Position numbers and translations under genes: made by a program. Source: Parelaphostrongylus tenuis (lineage: Eukaryota; Nematoda; Chromadorea; Rhabditida; Metastrongylidae). From it: a stretch of 64,000 nt of DNA. The DNA is taken from assembly GCA_019055375.1 (NCBI GenBank), contig JAHQIW010000155.1:124001-188000 (forward strand), in the 5' to 3' direction. Below the pieces are notes generated by a model. The model did not search any database and had not been told where the DNA came from. It was given only the letters and a program-made list of their open reading frames with translations. Below are positions 33,008-45,700 of the stretch, in pieces; the first letter of the stretch is position 1, and every line of letters begins with the position of its first letter.

Positions 33008-33200
33008 CAGCCAAGAGCAGCCGAGTGTACAACGCTGTGAGTTCAGTGATAATTTCACTGGACTTACAGTGTAAAATGTTCGTTGTCGCCTACTCTTAGA
33101 AAAGGGGATTGAGCGCCCGAGAGGACTGGCAAAAGACGAAAAGGGTACCACCCGACTGATGAGACGGTCAAGGTCGAAACGTGTATCATCGGGTTCTATA
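33008..33200 (+). repeat. Repeat family C, copy 2 (hammerhead-bearing)
   Basis: About 190 bp sharing 'CACTGGACTTACAGTGTAAAA', 'GTTCGTTGTCGC' and 'CTACTCTTAG', then GACGAAAAGGGTACC and the ribozyme-like core, with the copies at 16.9, 34.2 and 63.3 kb. It lies directly next to a MITE. Confidence 0.65.
33150..33194 (+). ncRNA. Hammerhead-ribozyme-like motif (family C, copy 2)
   Basis: Helix I ACCCGA (33150-33155) pairs with TCGGGT (33189-33194). Core CTGATGA is at 33156-33162, helix II GAC/GTC closes a 7-nt loop, GAAAC is at 33176-33180. The segment between GAAAC and helix I (GTGTATCA) carries GTA as a possible cleavage triplet plus extra bases compared with other copies. Activity is uncertain; the architecture is clear. 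Confidence 0.6.
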
Positions 33201-33410
33201 AGTCAACCCTATATAAAAGACTTCATGCGTGGCTCAAAAATGATTATCTGGCATAGAGGTATGACTCGTTGTAAAAGCTGCAAGCTCGACTGCCGGTACC
33301 ACAGTGGCGGGGAAATTCCATCATCTGACTTGAGATGATTTTTTTTTACTTGGCGTCGATTTCTCCATAGAGGATTATTTAGCCTCAGGAGATCGGCTGA
33401 GCGGAAGGAG

Positions 33411-33472
33411 GGTGCTACTGATGAGTCCCAATAAGACGAAACAGGCGCTTCTACAGAACTAGACCTAGCATC
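33411..33472 (+). ncRNA. Hammerhead-ribozyme-like motif, solitary
   Basis: GGTGCTA (33411-33417) pairs over 7 bp (one G-T) with TAGCATC (33466-33472). In between: CTGATGA (33418-33424), helix II GTC/GAC with 7-nt loop, and GAAAC (33438-33442). The 23 nt of helix III region do not fold cleanly and the triplet before helix I is ACC, not NUH, so the copy may be decayed. Confidence 0.5.
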
Positions 33473-34112
33473 TCAAAACGTGTTGTATCCTTATCAGATC
33501 ATTTGTTATTATAATTTTTCTATCCTCTCAACGTCGTTCGGAAAATTAAATTAGAAACCCCAAAATCCATCCATGAGCATACAAGCGTTTCGTGTAATAA
33601 ACTTCGAAATTTACCGGGTTACTGCTCACATTGTTGCTTTACCAAAGCAGACTGAATTTATAACTCTGGCAAACAGCGGGATATTCGAGAGATAGCAGTC
33701 CTTTTCTCGCAAATATTGTCACCTTTCAGATCACTTTCAATTGCATCAGGACAAAAGGTCATTTCAAGTTTTAAGAGGAAACGAATGGTTATGAAAAGTA
33801 AACAATTGCAGTTTTCGACTCGATATAAATTATTGCATTCGAATATAAAGCACCAATGCCAACTTTAGAGTCTAACCATTAATTACTTTTTCGCCACAAT
33901 TTCAAATTTTTACTTACTGCCTAATTTATACTTCCAAAGACAGATTGAATGCCAGGCACAATCACAAAAGTGTTGAGATACGAGCAAAACCGTGGGACGT
34001 GAGTTGACTTTGAACCCCGTGGTTAAGGTTTCCTCGGGTTTACTAGGTTTTCCACTACACCACCGAATCCTTCTTTCTTCCTTTCACCCATGTTCTAACT
34101 ATTGGGTGTCTT

Positions 34113-34417
34113 TATCTCGGGTGCTTTGTTTAGACCACGCTCAAATTTCAATATATCGTTTCATCAATATTTGAGCCAACATGTCATATGGTCTGGTAAG
34201 GGCTCTTGTACAGCCCGAGACACGTGATTCGTCCTTACAGACTCATCAGGCGGGCAGAACCCGTCGTCTGTCGATCTTTTTATAGTCACTTCTCTCGGGA
34301 GTTTTAGACTCCTTATAGAGAATAATCGACGACGTACGCTTTACACTCTATGTCAAGTGAAACATTCACCTAACACAGAGTGTTGAGCGTGGTCTAAAGA
34401 AAGCATTCGAGATAAGG
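34113..34417. mobile_element. MITE ends enclosing family C repeat copy 3
   Basis: The left end GTGCTTTGTTTAGACCACGC and right end GCGTGGTCTAAAGAAAGCA are inverted, resembling the TTTCGAGTG MITE family. About 180 bp of family C (minus orientation, about 34200-34382) lies between them: a nested insertion or a composite element. Confidence 0.5.
34213..34255 (-). ncRNA. Hammerhead-ribozyme-like motif (family C, copy 3)
   Basis: Minus strand: GCCCGC, CTGATGA, helix II GTC/GAC around TGTAAG, GAATC (for GAAAC), ACGTGTC ending in a GTC cleavage triplet, then TCGGGC pairing with the GCCCG of helix I (5 bp plus one mismatch). Helix II has the reverse base pairs of copy 2, that is, compensatory change. 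Confidence 0.58.
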
Positions 34418-37400
34418 TACCCGAGCAACGCTTAGCTCTTCTATTGAAATAGTTGAGGTCATGCTCACTGCGCAATTGTACTAATAATCATACCTCTAAA
34501 ACTCTCACCAGTAGTATCAAAAAATGTTGAGCCTAGGCACTCAAGAAATGTAAAGACACTCAAGTGCTCTTCCCACTTTAACGGTCTCTAAGGCAAATTC
34601 GTTCTTCAAGAGAATTACAGTCTTTCGTTAGTGAAATGTACTGCTCCTTGTGGGAAGCAGTTTTCGAGGTCTAAATCCCAGAAAAATGACTCACACTGAA
34701 TGAAGCATGGACTGGATAGAAACACTATAGCAAAAAACTTTTATAGAGGAAAGTTAACAACCGCAATGAAAACGAATTGATGCTGACACACACATTCCGA
34801 TCTGCCCCGACCTTGCATCACGATGAGTGTAGATCCATTCATGTATAGTGTGTGTGTGTTGAAAAGTAACGGGGCATAACGACAATATACCACACTCATT
34901 ATAATGTAAATCACACTGCAAAAATCTGATCTTTGAGGAGAGTAGGCATTGAACGAACTCGCTTCAAATAGTATCACTCTGTAAGTTTCAGATAGTCACC
35001 ACTTCCTTCTAAAGATCTTCTACATTTGTGTCTGGTCTTTAGTAGACGATTCTTGTTTAACATGAAGAAAGCTCCACCTGTAGAAGAAGTCTAGACGCTC
35101 TAACATGTGCCACTGTTCGAGGAAATAATTTTCAATCCGGATAATATAGTATAAGCATCACCTAGCTACTGTCCAAGGTATCCGATTTTACGATAAATGG
35201 TAGCTCATTATAAGTTCCACGTATAAAGTTCTCTACATATGGTATATGTAGTTCTCTCGTATAATAGTGGCGATGTGTAGTACGAAAGTACAAACTTCTT
35301 TTCCATCCTACTAGACTGCATGATCTCGTTCAATGTATACCTTTTAATATGTAAAGTCTGCTGTGACGAGTTTATTGAAGAAAAAGGTGAACCACTTTGT
35401 TTTTGTCTAGATTGACGCTCAGTTTGAAACTGCAACTCTGACGAAGTAAGTTAGTAATGAAGGTCTCAAAAGCCATCTTAAAAATTTCGGGGTCAGATTT
35501 GGGATGTTGACACATGATACAAAAGCACTAACTACCAGTACTTCAAAGTGCTTTCGATCAACGCCAAAACCACAAAAGTCAATCGTTCTTCTTCCAGACT
35601 TGATTTTGCGACAGCGTGGAAAAAGGTTTTTGTTATCACTCAACAACAAAATGAAAGTGTGTAATGGGAGCACGCACCTTTAACGTAACGCGATGAGTTT
35701 TGTATCAGAGAGTATAGGTCCAATGTAGAAAACAGCAATTAATGTTGTACCTAAAACAAAGCCTTTTACTGATCATCCTTATGCTTTCTACCCTAAGTCC
35801 TCCAAGTGTCGAGAATCTGTTATCTTATGCTCACAAAAACCAGCATTGCAATGATTTGATAGCGAAAAAGTCCCACTTCTTGTGAAGTGACCGTGAAATC
35901 AAGGTATTTCGCGAATGCGCTTAGATTCTCATAGTTCACAGGGACTGCTGAAACTTTTAGAATGGAGATTTTGGAAAAAGAAACGGTACGGAGCAAAATG
36001 TTCGCCGCCTTTTTCAGTATATCTTCGAATTCTTAACTCAAACACAAGCAAGCGGGTCATTCGGAGATGTTCTTTCTCTTGAACGTGAATAAATTACCAC
36101 ATACAAGTTAGTTTGAGATAAACTTTGCTTTTTTTAATCGTTGAAAACGCAAGTCGACAACTTTGTCTCAGTCCAAGGTGACCGCATTCCAAATTTTACG
36201 CGACGATCTCGAAAGTGCCCGTAAAAAGGAGACGTTACGGCTCTGTCAAATCTATTACTTTGAGTCAAATATAATGACCTTGTAAAATGGTGAGATTCTG
36301 GTTACATACAGCTCATTCGAAAACTGATAATGAATAGGGGTGATCCGGCTTTTCAGAGCCTTTATGGTCAATTATGTAACTACTTTTTCTACTATTTGGT
36401 AGTTTTCTTAAACAGAGTTGGGAAAGAGTGATTTCTTTCACTATCGCAGTGCTTCGAGAGTCCCATCCTGGATGTGGTCCATTATGCTGGATCTTTTGTG
36501 TAACTCTGTTTATTCACACGATTGTCCCTTGCCTGTTTTGGTTCTATCAATCCTCTTAAAGCCAACTCGTGGGAAAAGACTAAGACGCACATCAGCTGGA
36601 AGATTGAATGATAAATGCCAATGTCGTAAAGATCTCCCTTTTTTAGAACAACATTTTTCTGAATTTACTTCATCGCCACGGATTCACGTACGTATAATAC
36701 GAAAAGCCGAACGAGTGTTCTGATAAGAGCTAGTTATATGTCTTTAGATGTGCAGCTCTAAATTCTGTCCAACCAGGAGCTGTGCAATTCTCCCTCTAAA
36801 AAAAAGGACATCGGGTATCAAGAGTGAGAACGGCTCGTTCATTTTCGTCCACTCCATTCTAATCACCTCACTCATTACATTCTAATCCGATGTGAAGTCT
36901 CCGTTATGACTGTGTATTGGGTGAGAAGCGGCGAAGATTGTTAAGACAGACATTTGTTCACATCTTTGAACCATGTAGGCCCTATTTACCCTCTACGTTT
37001 ATTACGGAAATAGTATTCTTGATAAAAGCCTTGTCAAAGATGAAGTAGACGCCGCGAAATCCTCTATTTCCCACGGTCGGAGAATACTTCTTTTTGAATA
37101 TCACAGACCATTACGATCAGAAGGGTATCTCTTCTCTCGGCTGTTTCCATGACGTCACATTTTAATTCGTTATTTTGGACCAACACTTTCTCAATGAAAA
37201 GTCATATGCTAGTATGTACAGAATTTCTGTGGAGGTCGTCACCTCAGCCTCTTGAAATTTGGTCAACCCATAATAGCTCTGAGATTTTGGCATGATTTCA
37301 CCATTTTGGGAGGAGGAGAAGTAGTCCTTCCGAAGCCAATGAAATGAGTTCTATTATTTTCAATGTTTTCAACGAAGTATTTCTACAGGGCGCTTGCTCA

Positions 37401-37680
37401 GCTATGTTATATAGGTTGAGTATACTCATGGTGTTCAAGCTAAGCTTCGCAGAACACTACACAGGGTTATCTATTGCAGTGTACTTCAAAAGGTCAACTC
37501 AGTGTTGGCTCGCATCTTTCCAGTTGTGAATGTCCGATCCGGCAAGCACATTGACGAGGACACCAGCTTCATTGACTCTTCCTGTCGAATGTTCTAAGGA
37601 ATAGTTCTCTATCAGCAGAACGTGCCGTAAAAACTTTAGAGCTCCATAGAGAGGGTATAAATCAAATTTTAGACCAGTTG
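34418..37680. other. Gene-poor intergenic DNA
   Basis: No exon run, RNA gene or classified repeat found in this 3.2 kb. Open frames up to about 100 codons (for example near 36.4-36.7 kb) show no known motif and no consistent splice context. Confidence 0.35.
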
Positions 37681-37681
37681 T

Positions 37682-38000
37682 AATAGGCTGGGGAAAAAGT
37701 TCTGAGAAAATGCTTGTGAAACATTTATTCTTGCACCGGATACGCCCGAACAAAGAAATAACTAATATATGGCAGATTGATGCGTTCACTTGCCACCGTT
37801 GCATTTGAACCCGACAGCTATTCGAGCATCATCAACAACCTAATTTGCTCGCTTGTTAACTCCATCTCGAAATAAGTAGATAAATTATATACCACTCAAC
37901 GCGGGAGAAGACGTGCTTACAAATGAGCCCAAAAACACAAGAAATGGCAGACACCCAAAAAAGTTATAGGCATTTTCTCAGAACTTTTCCCCAACCTATT
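37682..38000. mobile_element. Mariner-type MITE
   Basis: 319 bp with 31 bp near-identical inverted ends (AATAGG(C/T)TGGGGAAAA(A)GTTCTGAGAAAATGC). The terminal sequence resembles mariner ends. There is no transposase frame inside. Confidence 0.78.
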
Positions 38001-38584
38001 GAATCATATACTAAGCCATTCCCCTTTTCAGTGTACTTTTTTTCATGACCCGAGACCATATATTGTGCAGATCTCAGCAATTCTTCAATCGAAACCTTTG
38101 TCTCATATCTATAGTCTACGATTTTCGTAGAAGTACGCGTGAGTTCAGATGCCACAGAAAAACTTTAGCCCTTTCCATAAATGCCGTTAATGATGGTCTG
38201 CGAGATGGCTTTCCATGGAATCTTAGTATAGCTCTATTAAAGATCATTGATTTCCACCGCTGCCAACAGCCTCCTCTCTTCAAGTACAAGGTACCTTTCC
38301 TAGAATGTCTGGCGATGGCTTGTCTATCAGGGTGAAACGGGAAGCTTGGTTGGGTTTAGGTTGGTGTCCAACCGCGCATGTATGCTTTCCATCTACACAA
38401 GTGTGTTTGCTCACACTGGATTCACACAGTGTTTTACTCAGAAAACTGCAGATCGAATAAATTTGACTCTAATAACAGTTAGTTTTCATGAATTATACAG
38501 ATAGTGTTTGGACGATCGGCCTATTCGCACTCCAAAAACAGAGTGATTACCAAAGAACTGCGTGTACATTTTCGGTGGTGAGAA

Positions 38585-38587
<3 letters not shown>

Positions 38588-38660
<73 letters not shown>
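38588..38660. repeat. (TA)n microsatellite
   Basis: About 72 bp of TA repeats with one phase break in the middle, in the spacer before nlp-12. Confidence 0.92.
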
Positions 38661-38661
<1 letters not shown>

Positions 38662-39713
38662 ATGTTAAAACTGTTAGAAGTAGCTCATTCGAGCAACGAG
38701 CGATCTTTGAGGTCCGCTGTTAACAAATGAATCAGCTGGTCAAAAATTTGAGTTCCTGTTCCAAAAGGAATCACCCTTCAATAGGAGAATACTAGTCTTC
38801 AAACTTTTAAAATCACTTGGCAATGATTGATCAAATAATTCGCTAATTTCTGATGAGAAGACACAAGGTTGTTAACAGCAGAACTTATCCACTACAAGAT
38901 TGCTTGATGTGTCGGCGGTTTCGCTTTCTTTTAAGCTCGGAGAGGTCAAATTAACACGCAATCTACTCAGATGTTTGACGCAAGTGCTCAGCTGAATAGA
39001 TTGCATCTCAAATCGACCTTTCCACTCTGGGAAGAATGTAAAACAGGCGAAACAACCTATTTTGTATTAAGTAAAACTTGCTGTTGAAATCCTCGCGCTT
39101 CCCTCATAATGAAAAAGCTGACTTATTTGGAGGAGGAGTATGAGTATTAATTGTGAAGTTCCTCCTAATCCGAATCTCTGTCTTGATATCGTACAATTTA
39201 ATCAACCATTTTACAATATGTAAAGCATTTTCTTCGGTGTTACGTACCACCACGCTAAGGGATTCCTACGGATATCTAGAACTATAGCTATCAAATCAAC
39301 TCACAGCTTCCACAAGTAGATAGAACTTTGTCTTCCAGATCATGCTTTTGGTGAAGAAAAAATTTTCTTGAAAGAGAACTTTGAAACTTAAAAATACTTG
39401 AATTCGGAATCTAAGATTTTTCAAATGAATATGGAAAATCAAAATCAACTCATGGAACGTTGATGTTTCGGAATGCTGAAATATAAATGCAGTAAAATAA
39501 TAAAGCCCTGGCTGATTTGTCTAAAACAAAGTTCAGCTAGTCACATAGCGTGTATACTTGATTAACCGATTTACTGGATTTTCCATTGGACTTAACGTCA
39601 TTTCACTGCTGGATACGAGTGAAAACTCATCACGATCTGCACCTGCTACCCTTAGGATTGGCCAAGTTGAAGTGAGATCAACGCGGGGAGGGCTGAGTGG
39701 GCGGGATTCGTTT

Positions 39714-39724
39714 AGTATATAAGA
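39714..39724 (+). promoter_or_regulatory. TATA-like box / possible trans-splice acceptor before nlp-12
   Basis: GTATATAAGAG lies about 30 bp before the nlp-12 start codon and is preceded by TTCGTTTAG. It could be a TATA box giving a very short leader, or the TTTAG could be a spliced-leader acceptor. The sequence alone does not decide. Confidence 0.35.
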
Positions 39725-39750
39725 GTGTGCTACGTGGTTCCGAGCACATC

Positions 39751-42700
39751 ATGATTCTCTCCCTGTTTCTTCTGGCACTGGCGTGCTCGGTCCTCGCTTC
39801 ATCAGATGCACAATCACCGACGTTCGATCGACAGGATCGTGACTACCGCCCTCTGCAGGTAAACTGCTCCTACACGTTTTTTAGTGAAGTATTATAAACT
39901 ATCAACTAGTTCTTGATGTAACCTAGACCACGTGGCCTACCACAAATTCTCTAATATCCGCGACAATTCTTCAGGACATTGTCGTGACTGATGTAGTGGC
40001 AGCACGCGCCCCTTGTTAGAGTGAAACGCGGTTTTAACTCCCGACTAAGGTCGAGATTTTGCGTAGCGCTCAAACTTCTTACATGAATATTATCTTGACT
40101 GTTTCACGTCACTCTAGTTCCTTTGATGAACCCCGAGTCCAAGCATGGCTTGCTGTCGTCAATCTCCATTTGTCTCCCTTACTGCAGTATGAGAATGTGT
40201 TCAAATGATATAATGCTATGCACCGCACGGGTTCATCTCCGTTAAGGTCGTAAGTTTGAGAACAGAGTCGATACTTTCATCCCCAATTTATGTGCGGATA
40301 GATCTATATCATGGATAGCTCGCCTTTTGAAAAAAATTTTTTGGTTGGGTGGCAACTTTCTATAAATTTTTTTTTTCAACTTAAAACCATCTAAACTGTT
40401 GAACAAAGAGAAGGTGGCACTCGCAGCTTTAACTTTTTGCGCTTTTCTTTTCTGAGGAAATGAAACACATTCTTTTATGATGAAATCTGAAAGTGAAAAA
40501 CAGCAACAGAAACGGGAGTGTTTAGCTTACGATCTGTCAAGCAAAGAAATACTAATTTTTGCTGTTTCTGCTAAATGAAAACGACTACATAGAGCACCAA
40601 TTGTATAAACTTGTATTCTTTTCAATTAGCAGAAAGCATCCAGAGAGTGACGAAATGATCATTGTACTCAAATCAGGTCCATCAAGCCTTCTTCCCTCGG
40701 GAATCGGTGAATCGCTAGCGAACTAATCTATTAAGGCAAGGCGTTGCTCATCGAATGCGTTTAGTAATTGCTATGTGCAAAGAGGTGCCCGTTTTGTCAA
40801 TGAGACTGTGAAAAGAACACAATTAACACGAATGTAGCAGTTAGACGCCTAACGAATAAGTTCTTAAGGGTTTTTTTCGATTAGAGCACTTCGCGCTGTA
40901 TCCTTAGAAAGCGACTCTCTTAAAGGTTTCCAAACCGGAGATTTCGAATTTGTTTACGTTTGCATGATGTAGTGATAATGATGTTCAGCAGGAATGATTG
41001 AGTATCAACAACTACTAGTGTAAGTTCGAGAGTAAAATCTGCTTAAGAATTTAGTATAGGAAAAAAGGAACTAACAAAATTTTATGTGGGGGAAAACTTG
41101 GTCAACGAGCTCGTTGTTCCCCTCTTCGGCCCATATTCAACTCTTCCGATCATGTTTTCTCTCTTGCCTATTTCTGCCCACATTTGCATTGGTCGTAATT
41201 CTGTGATAGCTGTAATCGTTTCCATGACACAATCACTAGCAAAGCCTCCAATGAATTTTTTCCGAATAGAATCAGGTATCAGAACGAATGTAGAACGCGG
41301 TCTGGGATTGGCCGTTTCATATTAAACGCGATTTTTTCCGATGATCTGAGTGGCACGACATGATTTGTAGCCCAGCTGAATTACTTGAGATAACAACTTC
41401 CACTCTTCTAATCACTTTCGTGACACAAGGATAGTCACGTAAATTTTCTTCATCAGAACTTTATTAGTTTCTATTTTCGTTGTTGTATTAGTCTTTTAGC
41501 GAGTGAAGTTATAAGGAATCAACTAGGACCTGATTGATTCGTTAATATTTATCCCTGTATCCAACTTCTTCATAAGAAATGTTCAATGATTTTCTTACAT
41601 CGATATAATCTATTAAGATTACTATATTCAGTAGTTTTTAACAGGACTCAAAATAAGGAAATTTACATTTGTTATTTAACCAGATCACTTCTCAGTTTGC
41701 AGAAATTCCTTTTCTTTAATTAGCCCCTTTTATACACACGAAATAACGGAGCTCTCTCGTTACTACCATTCAGTATATAGAATTGAATTTATTAGAGCAA
41801 CCATGTGATAGAATATCAACAATATGGTAATCATAATGAATTGTATTAACTGACCGATAGTTTGAAGAGCAAAAACGATAATCGTATCCGACCACTCTAG
41901 TTGTTTGTTAAGTGAAAGTTCTCTGCTCATCTTACTTTCCACAGCTCATGCACCAAACTGAGCACCCAAAGAAATCTGTACCCGTAGGGCTTTCAAGCAT
42001 GGAACACTATCTTTGGCTCGACCTGCCTTAGCTAAAGGCATAGAAGAACGCACAAACACTCGTTTATAAATATAGCCTGTAATGTAGAGTGGTATGCAAA
42101 ACTTTCGCGTCAGGCGGGACTAAAACCCGCACCTCACTCTTACGGGGAGCGCGTGGTCTATCCGTTACACTACTGACGCCCATTTTGCACAACACTCTTT
42201 CTACGTTGCAGCGCATCTATCTGTCAGCCGCCAGCCGTCAACGGCCTGGTTCGGGCAGTTGATGTCGACATTGAACCCAGTCATGTCGACAGATAGTGGG
42301 TATTAAAGATAGTAGTAGATTAAAGTAGAAAGAGTGTTTTGCAAAATGGGAGCCAGTAGTGTAACGGATAGAGCACGCACTTCCGGAAAGAGTGAGGTGC
42401 GTGATTAGTCCCGCCTGACGCAAAAATTTGCACACCACTCTACATTACTGGGTAAATATACATGAAATCTTACTACTGCCAAAGCGGTTGAATAAAAACA
42501 ACTCCTTAGAAATGTTGACACAAAAATGACCATAATATGAATATAACGACACAAAGCAATAATATCTGTCCACCTCACATCCACTCTTCTAATCCACTTT
42601 ACCATAGATATAAAGCACATTCATGCTGTATCACTGCAAACCGTCTCTGGTACTTTACTTAGACTTCAGTACTATCTGTTGAATCCCGTCAATTTCAAAA

Positions 42701-45700
42701 CTTTGCAAAGTTTGCAGCTAAAAACTCTCCATCTGAACAACTCTTTTCTCATCTGATTCGTCAAAATGGTCTTTCAATCTATAACCTACGGTGCGTGCGC
42801 CTTTTAGAAAATCTTCAAATGCGCTAAACAGTTAGCCCTTTCCCTGGACTATAGTTTCTTTTCCCTTTTTTTCTTTCTAGAAGCTTAACAATAGAACAGT
42901 TATGTGAGGGAACAAATTTATCACATCTTTTATCCGTCCTACGGAAAACATCGCGTCCCAATCTACGCTCCCTTTGAGCCTTTTAGATGTAGTAACTCAC
43001 GATATCTCAATCACATGCATAAGGAGTATGAAGATATAGCATATTAATATTTTCGCGCTTCTAAAAAGTTGTTCACCGATGTATCAATATTTTCGTTGGA
43101 AAAAAGTATAATAAAGAAAATGTTGCCTCGACCATTTTCATAGCTCGGTGGACGCACCACAGTTAGCTTACAACAGTTTTTCTCTTACCAAAATGAACGC
43201 GCACGTTTATGTACACTCCTTAATCAACTAGTGAAGTTGAAGTTGACCTAATGTAAAACTATTCCCCTCATCTCATTAGCAACGAAAACGTTTTACCATA
43301 ATACACGACGGCCACTGATAGCCTACGCTCACTCATTGAAATCTATGATCCTTTCTTCCATGAAAACCACTTTGAACGGAGGAAACCTGAGAAATTTTCC
43401 AGTAAAGCTCTAACGACACCTAGTACTGACTGAATAAATTTGTCGTCGGGTATGCACCACTTCCAATACCCACTTGAGTAATTAATGGAAAGATGCCATT
43501 TGGAATGCCTTTACGAAGAACTCGTTATCCTTCAAATTGCCAGCAAAGAAATGGCCAAGAGAGATCAGCGTGAGAAAGAAGACGTTGTTCGAAGGGCGCT
43601 ACTCGCTTTCTAACATTTTCCTTCACAACCAATCTAGCTTTGTTCAACTTTCCTCACTCTTTATGCTTAACCTATTCGCTTTGTAAATGACTCAGCTCTT
43701 CGGAATTCCTGTTGAGACAAACAATATTCGACCGAGATGATCTCTGTTGCCTTCTGCACGTCAAGATTTCAACGGCGTTAGGAAATAGCTTGTGAGCAAG
43801 ACGAATACCTCACACGTCTTTAACTATTTCGAAAATCGTTTCTTCCGCTACTAAAGATTTACTTTGATTTTTTTGCGGAGTGTATTCAAATATGAGTTCT
43901 CTGTTTAAGGTAATGATATTCTAATTTATCTTGAAGGCAGATGAATCGGAAATACTGTGACAAGCAGCAAACCACTATCCGTCATTGCTCCATATGAAGT
44001 ATTGTGGAAGGAAATACTCGGAGCGGGAAATAACGAATCTGGAACTTGGGGGAAGGAAACACTACAAAAGAGTACTTCAACGTAGAAGAAATGATAGAAT
44101 AGTTGTCATAAGCCTGAAACTAGAAAGGGCTTCTGTCAGTATTTTGAAGTGCTCTCCACTATCCAGAATATGGTGAAAGCAATGTTCCTAGTTGACTCGC
44201 ATTTCCGTTTTCTCTTCCGTAGCATCTTTCTTAGCTTCATCAGTTCTTAATTACCTATCGACACTGATAACAAGCTTGTCGAAACTGAAAAGTTGGTAAA
44301 AAATTCACGAAAGTACGACATAACTCAAAATTTGAGAATTATTAAGAATGTAAAGCTGCACTTGCAAAAACTGGAAAATTTAAAAGAACACTGAAGTTTC
44401 AGAAGTCACTTTCAAAAGCTTCTTCTCTTTCGTTGGGCATAGATGGTCCTGTAATATCTCATTAGCAGACATTGTTTTGATGTGAGAACAAAGATTGAGA
44501 GATATTTGCTCGCTCGCTGATTCATTCGCTGATGCACTGATGCATTCGTTCGCTGCATTTTCAATAGATTTCGCATATCTAACAACCGAGATTTTATCAT
44601 ACGGAGGATCTTTTTGATAGAAGAACGGCTATCTTTTTTTTTTGGGATTTTTTCCATGATGAACTCTGTTCGCTTGAACTCCATGGTCCCATGATATAAA
44701 CATGCCGAGGTTCAGATGTTCACGTCGACTTTGTATTTTCATGATAACTAGAGTATTTTGCATTATTGCTATAGATATGACGCATAAAGAAAATTTATGA
44801 AGGCACGGACAATAAATTTCCAACGAACACGAGCATACGACTCGAATGCTTTCAAGGCTTAAGCGGAGCCTCATATCAGCTCTAACGCTCTCACCATTGT
44901 AACATTGTAGGGTGAATATGGCATACTCTAATGGTCATGAGAAATTCAGTCTCTTAACCTACCCCTATTGTTTTTTCCTAACCCCCGCTTTTAACGGAAT
45001 ATATGCATCCATACTTGGTACGATGCATCTTACATCTAGCCAAGGTGCTTGAATCCTACCCACGGTACGGTACATAAGCGTCTATTTCCGGATCTGATTG
45101 GAGGCTGCGGCTCAGGTGCTGGGGCTGACGATGGCGCAGCCGGCTTGCTTGATTGAACTACGATGAGATTCCATCATAAAAGTGGCCATCTAAAAACTCG
45201 TCATCCCCAACCCTAACAACGAACAGATCATCGTTAATGGCAAGGAGAATAATCTTCATGAAATGAAATTAATCCATTGAAGACAATGCCTAATTTTGTT
45301 TCAGCCGCGTGGGACGACTCCTAATTCGCGGCCTTTTCGCAGTTTCTGGTTTTTTTCACAACAAACAGTAATCTTACGTAATTAGAGACTTGAGTGCTCT
45401 AACTCAATTGGAATGCAGAATAGACTTGGCTCTGCAGTTCTGTTGGCACTAAGGGAGCAAGCACTACTATTATATGGTCTTCTTATGATCCATCACGAAA
45501 ACATTGCTGTCAGAACTTGGAGGACTCTGGCAGATTGTAATTTCAGTATATATCGTTTTTTTTTTCTGATCCGTGTCCCACACAATAACCATGTTTTATC
45601 ATAGCTTTCGAAATCAAGTTACAGTTACTTGTTAGCCATAAGTGTCAATGAAAATTTCCTAGATTTTTTTTGCAAACTATTGAGTGTATGATATGGCTTC

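Noticed and set aside
36418..36723. 101-codon plus-strand frame after a TTTTCTTAAACAG acceptor-like site
   Set aside because: Composition is unremarkable, no family is recognised and no further exons join it.
38850..38880. CTGATGAGAAG near 38.85 kb as a ribozyme core
   Set aside because: No complementary helix II and no GAAAC; a chance match to seven bases.
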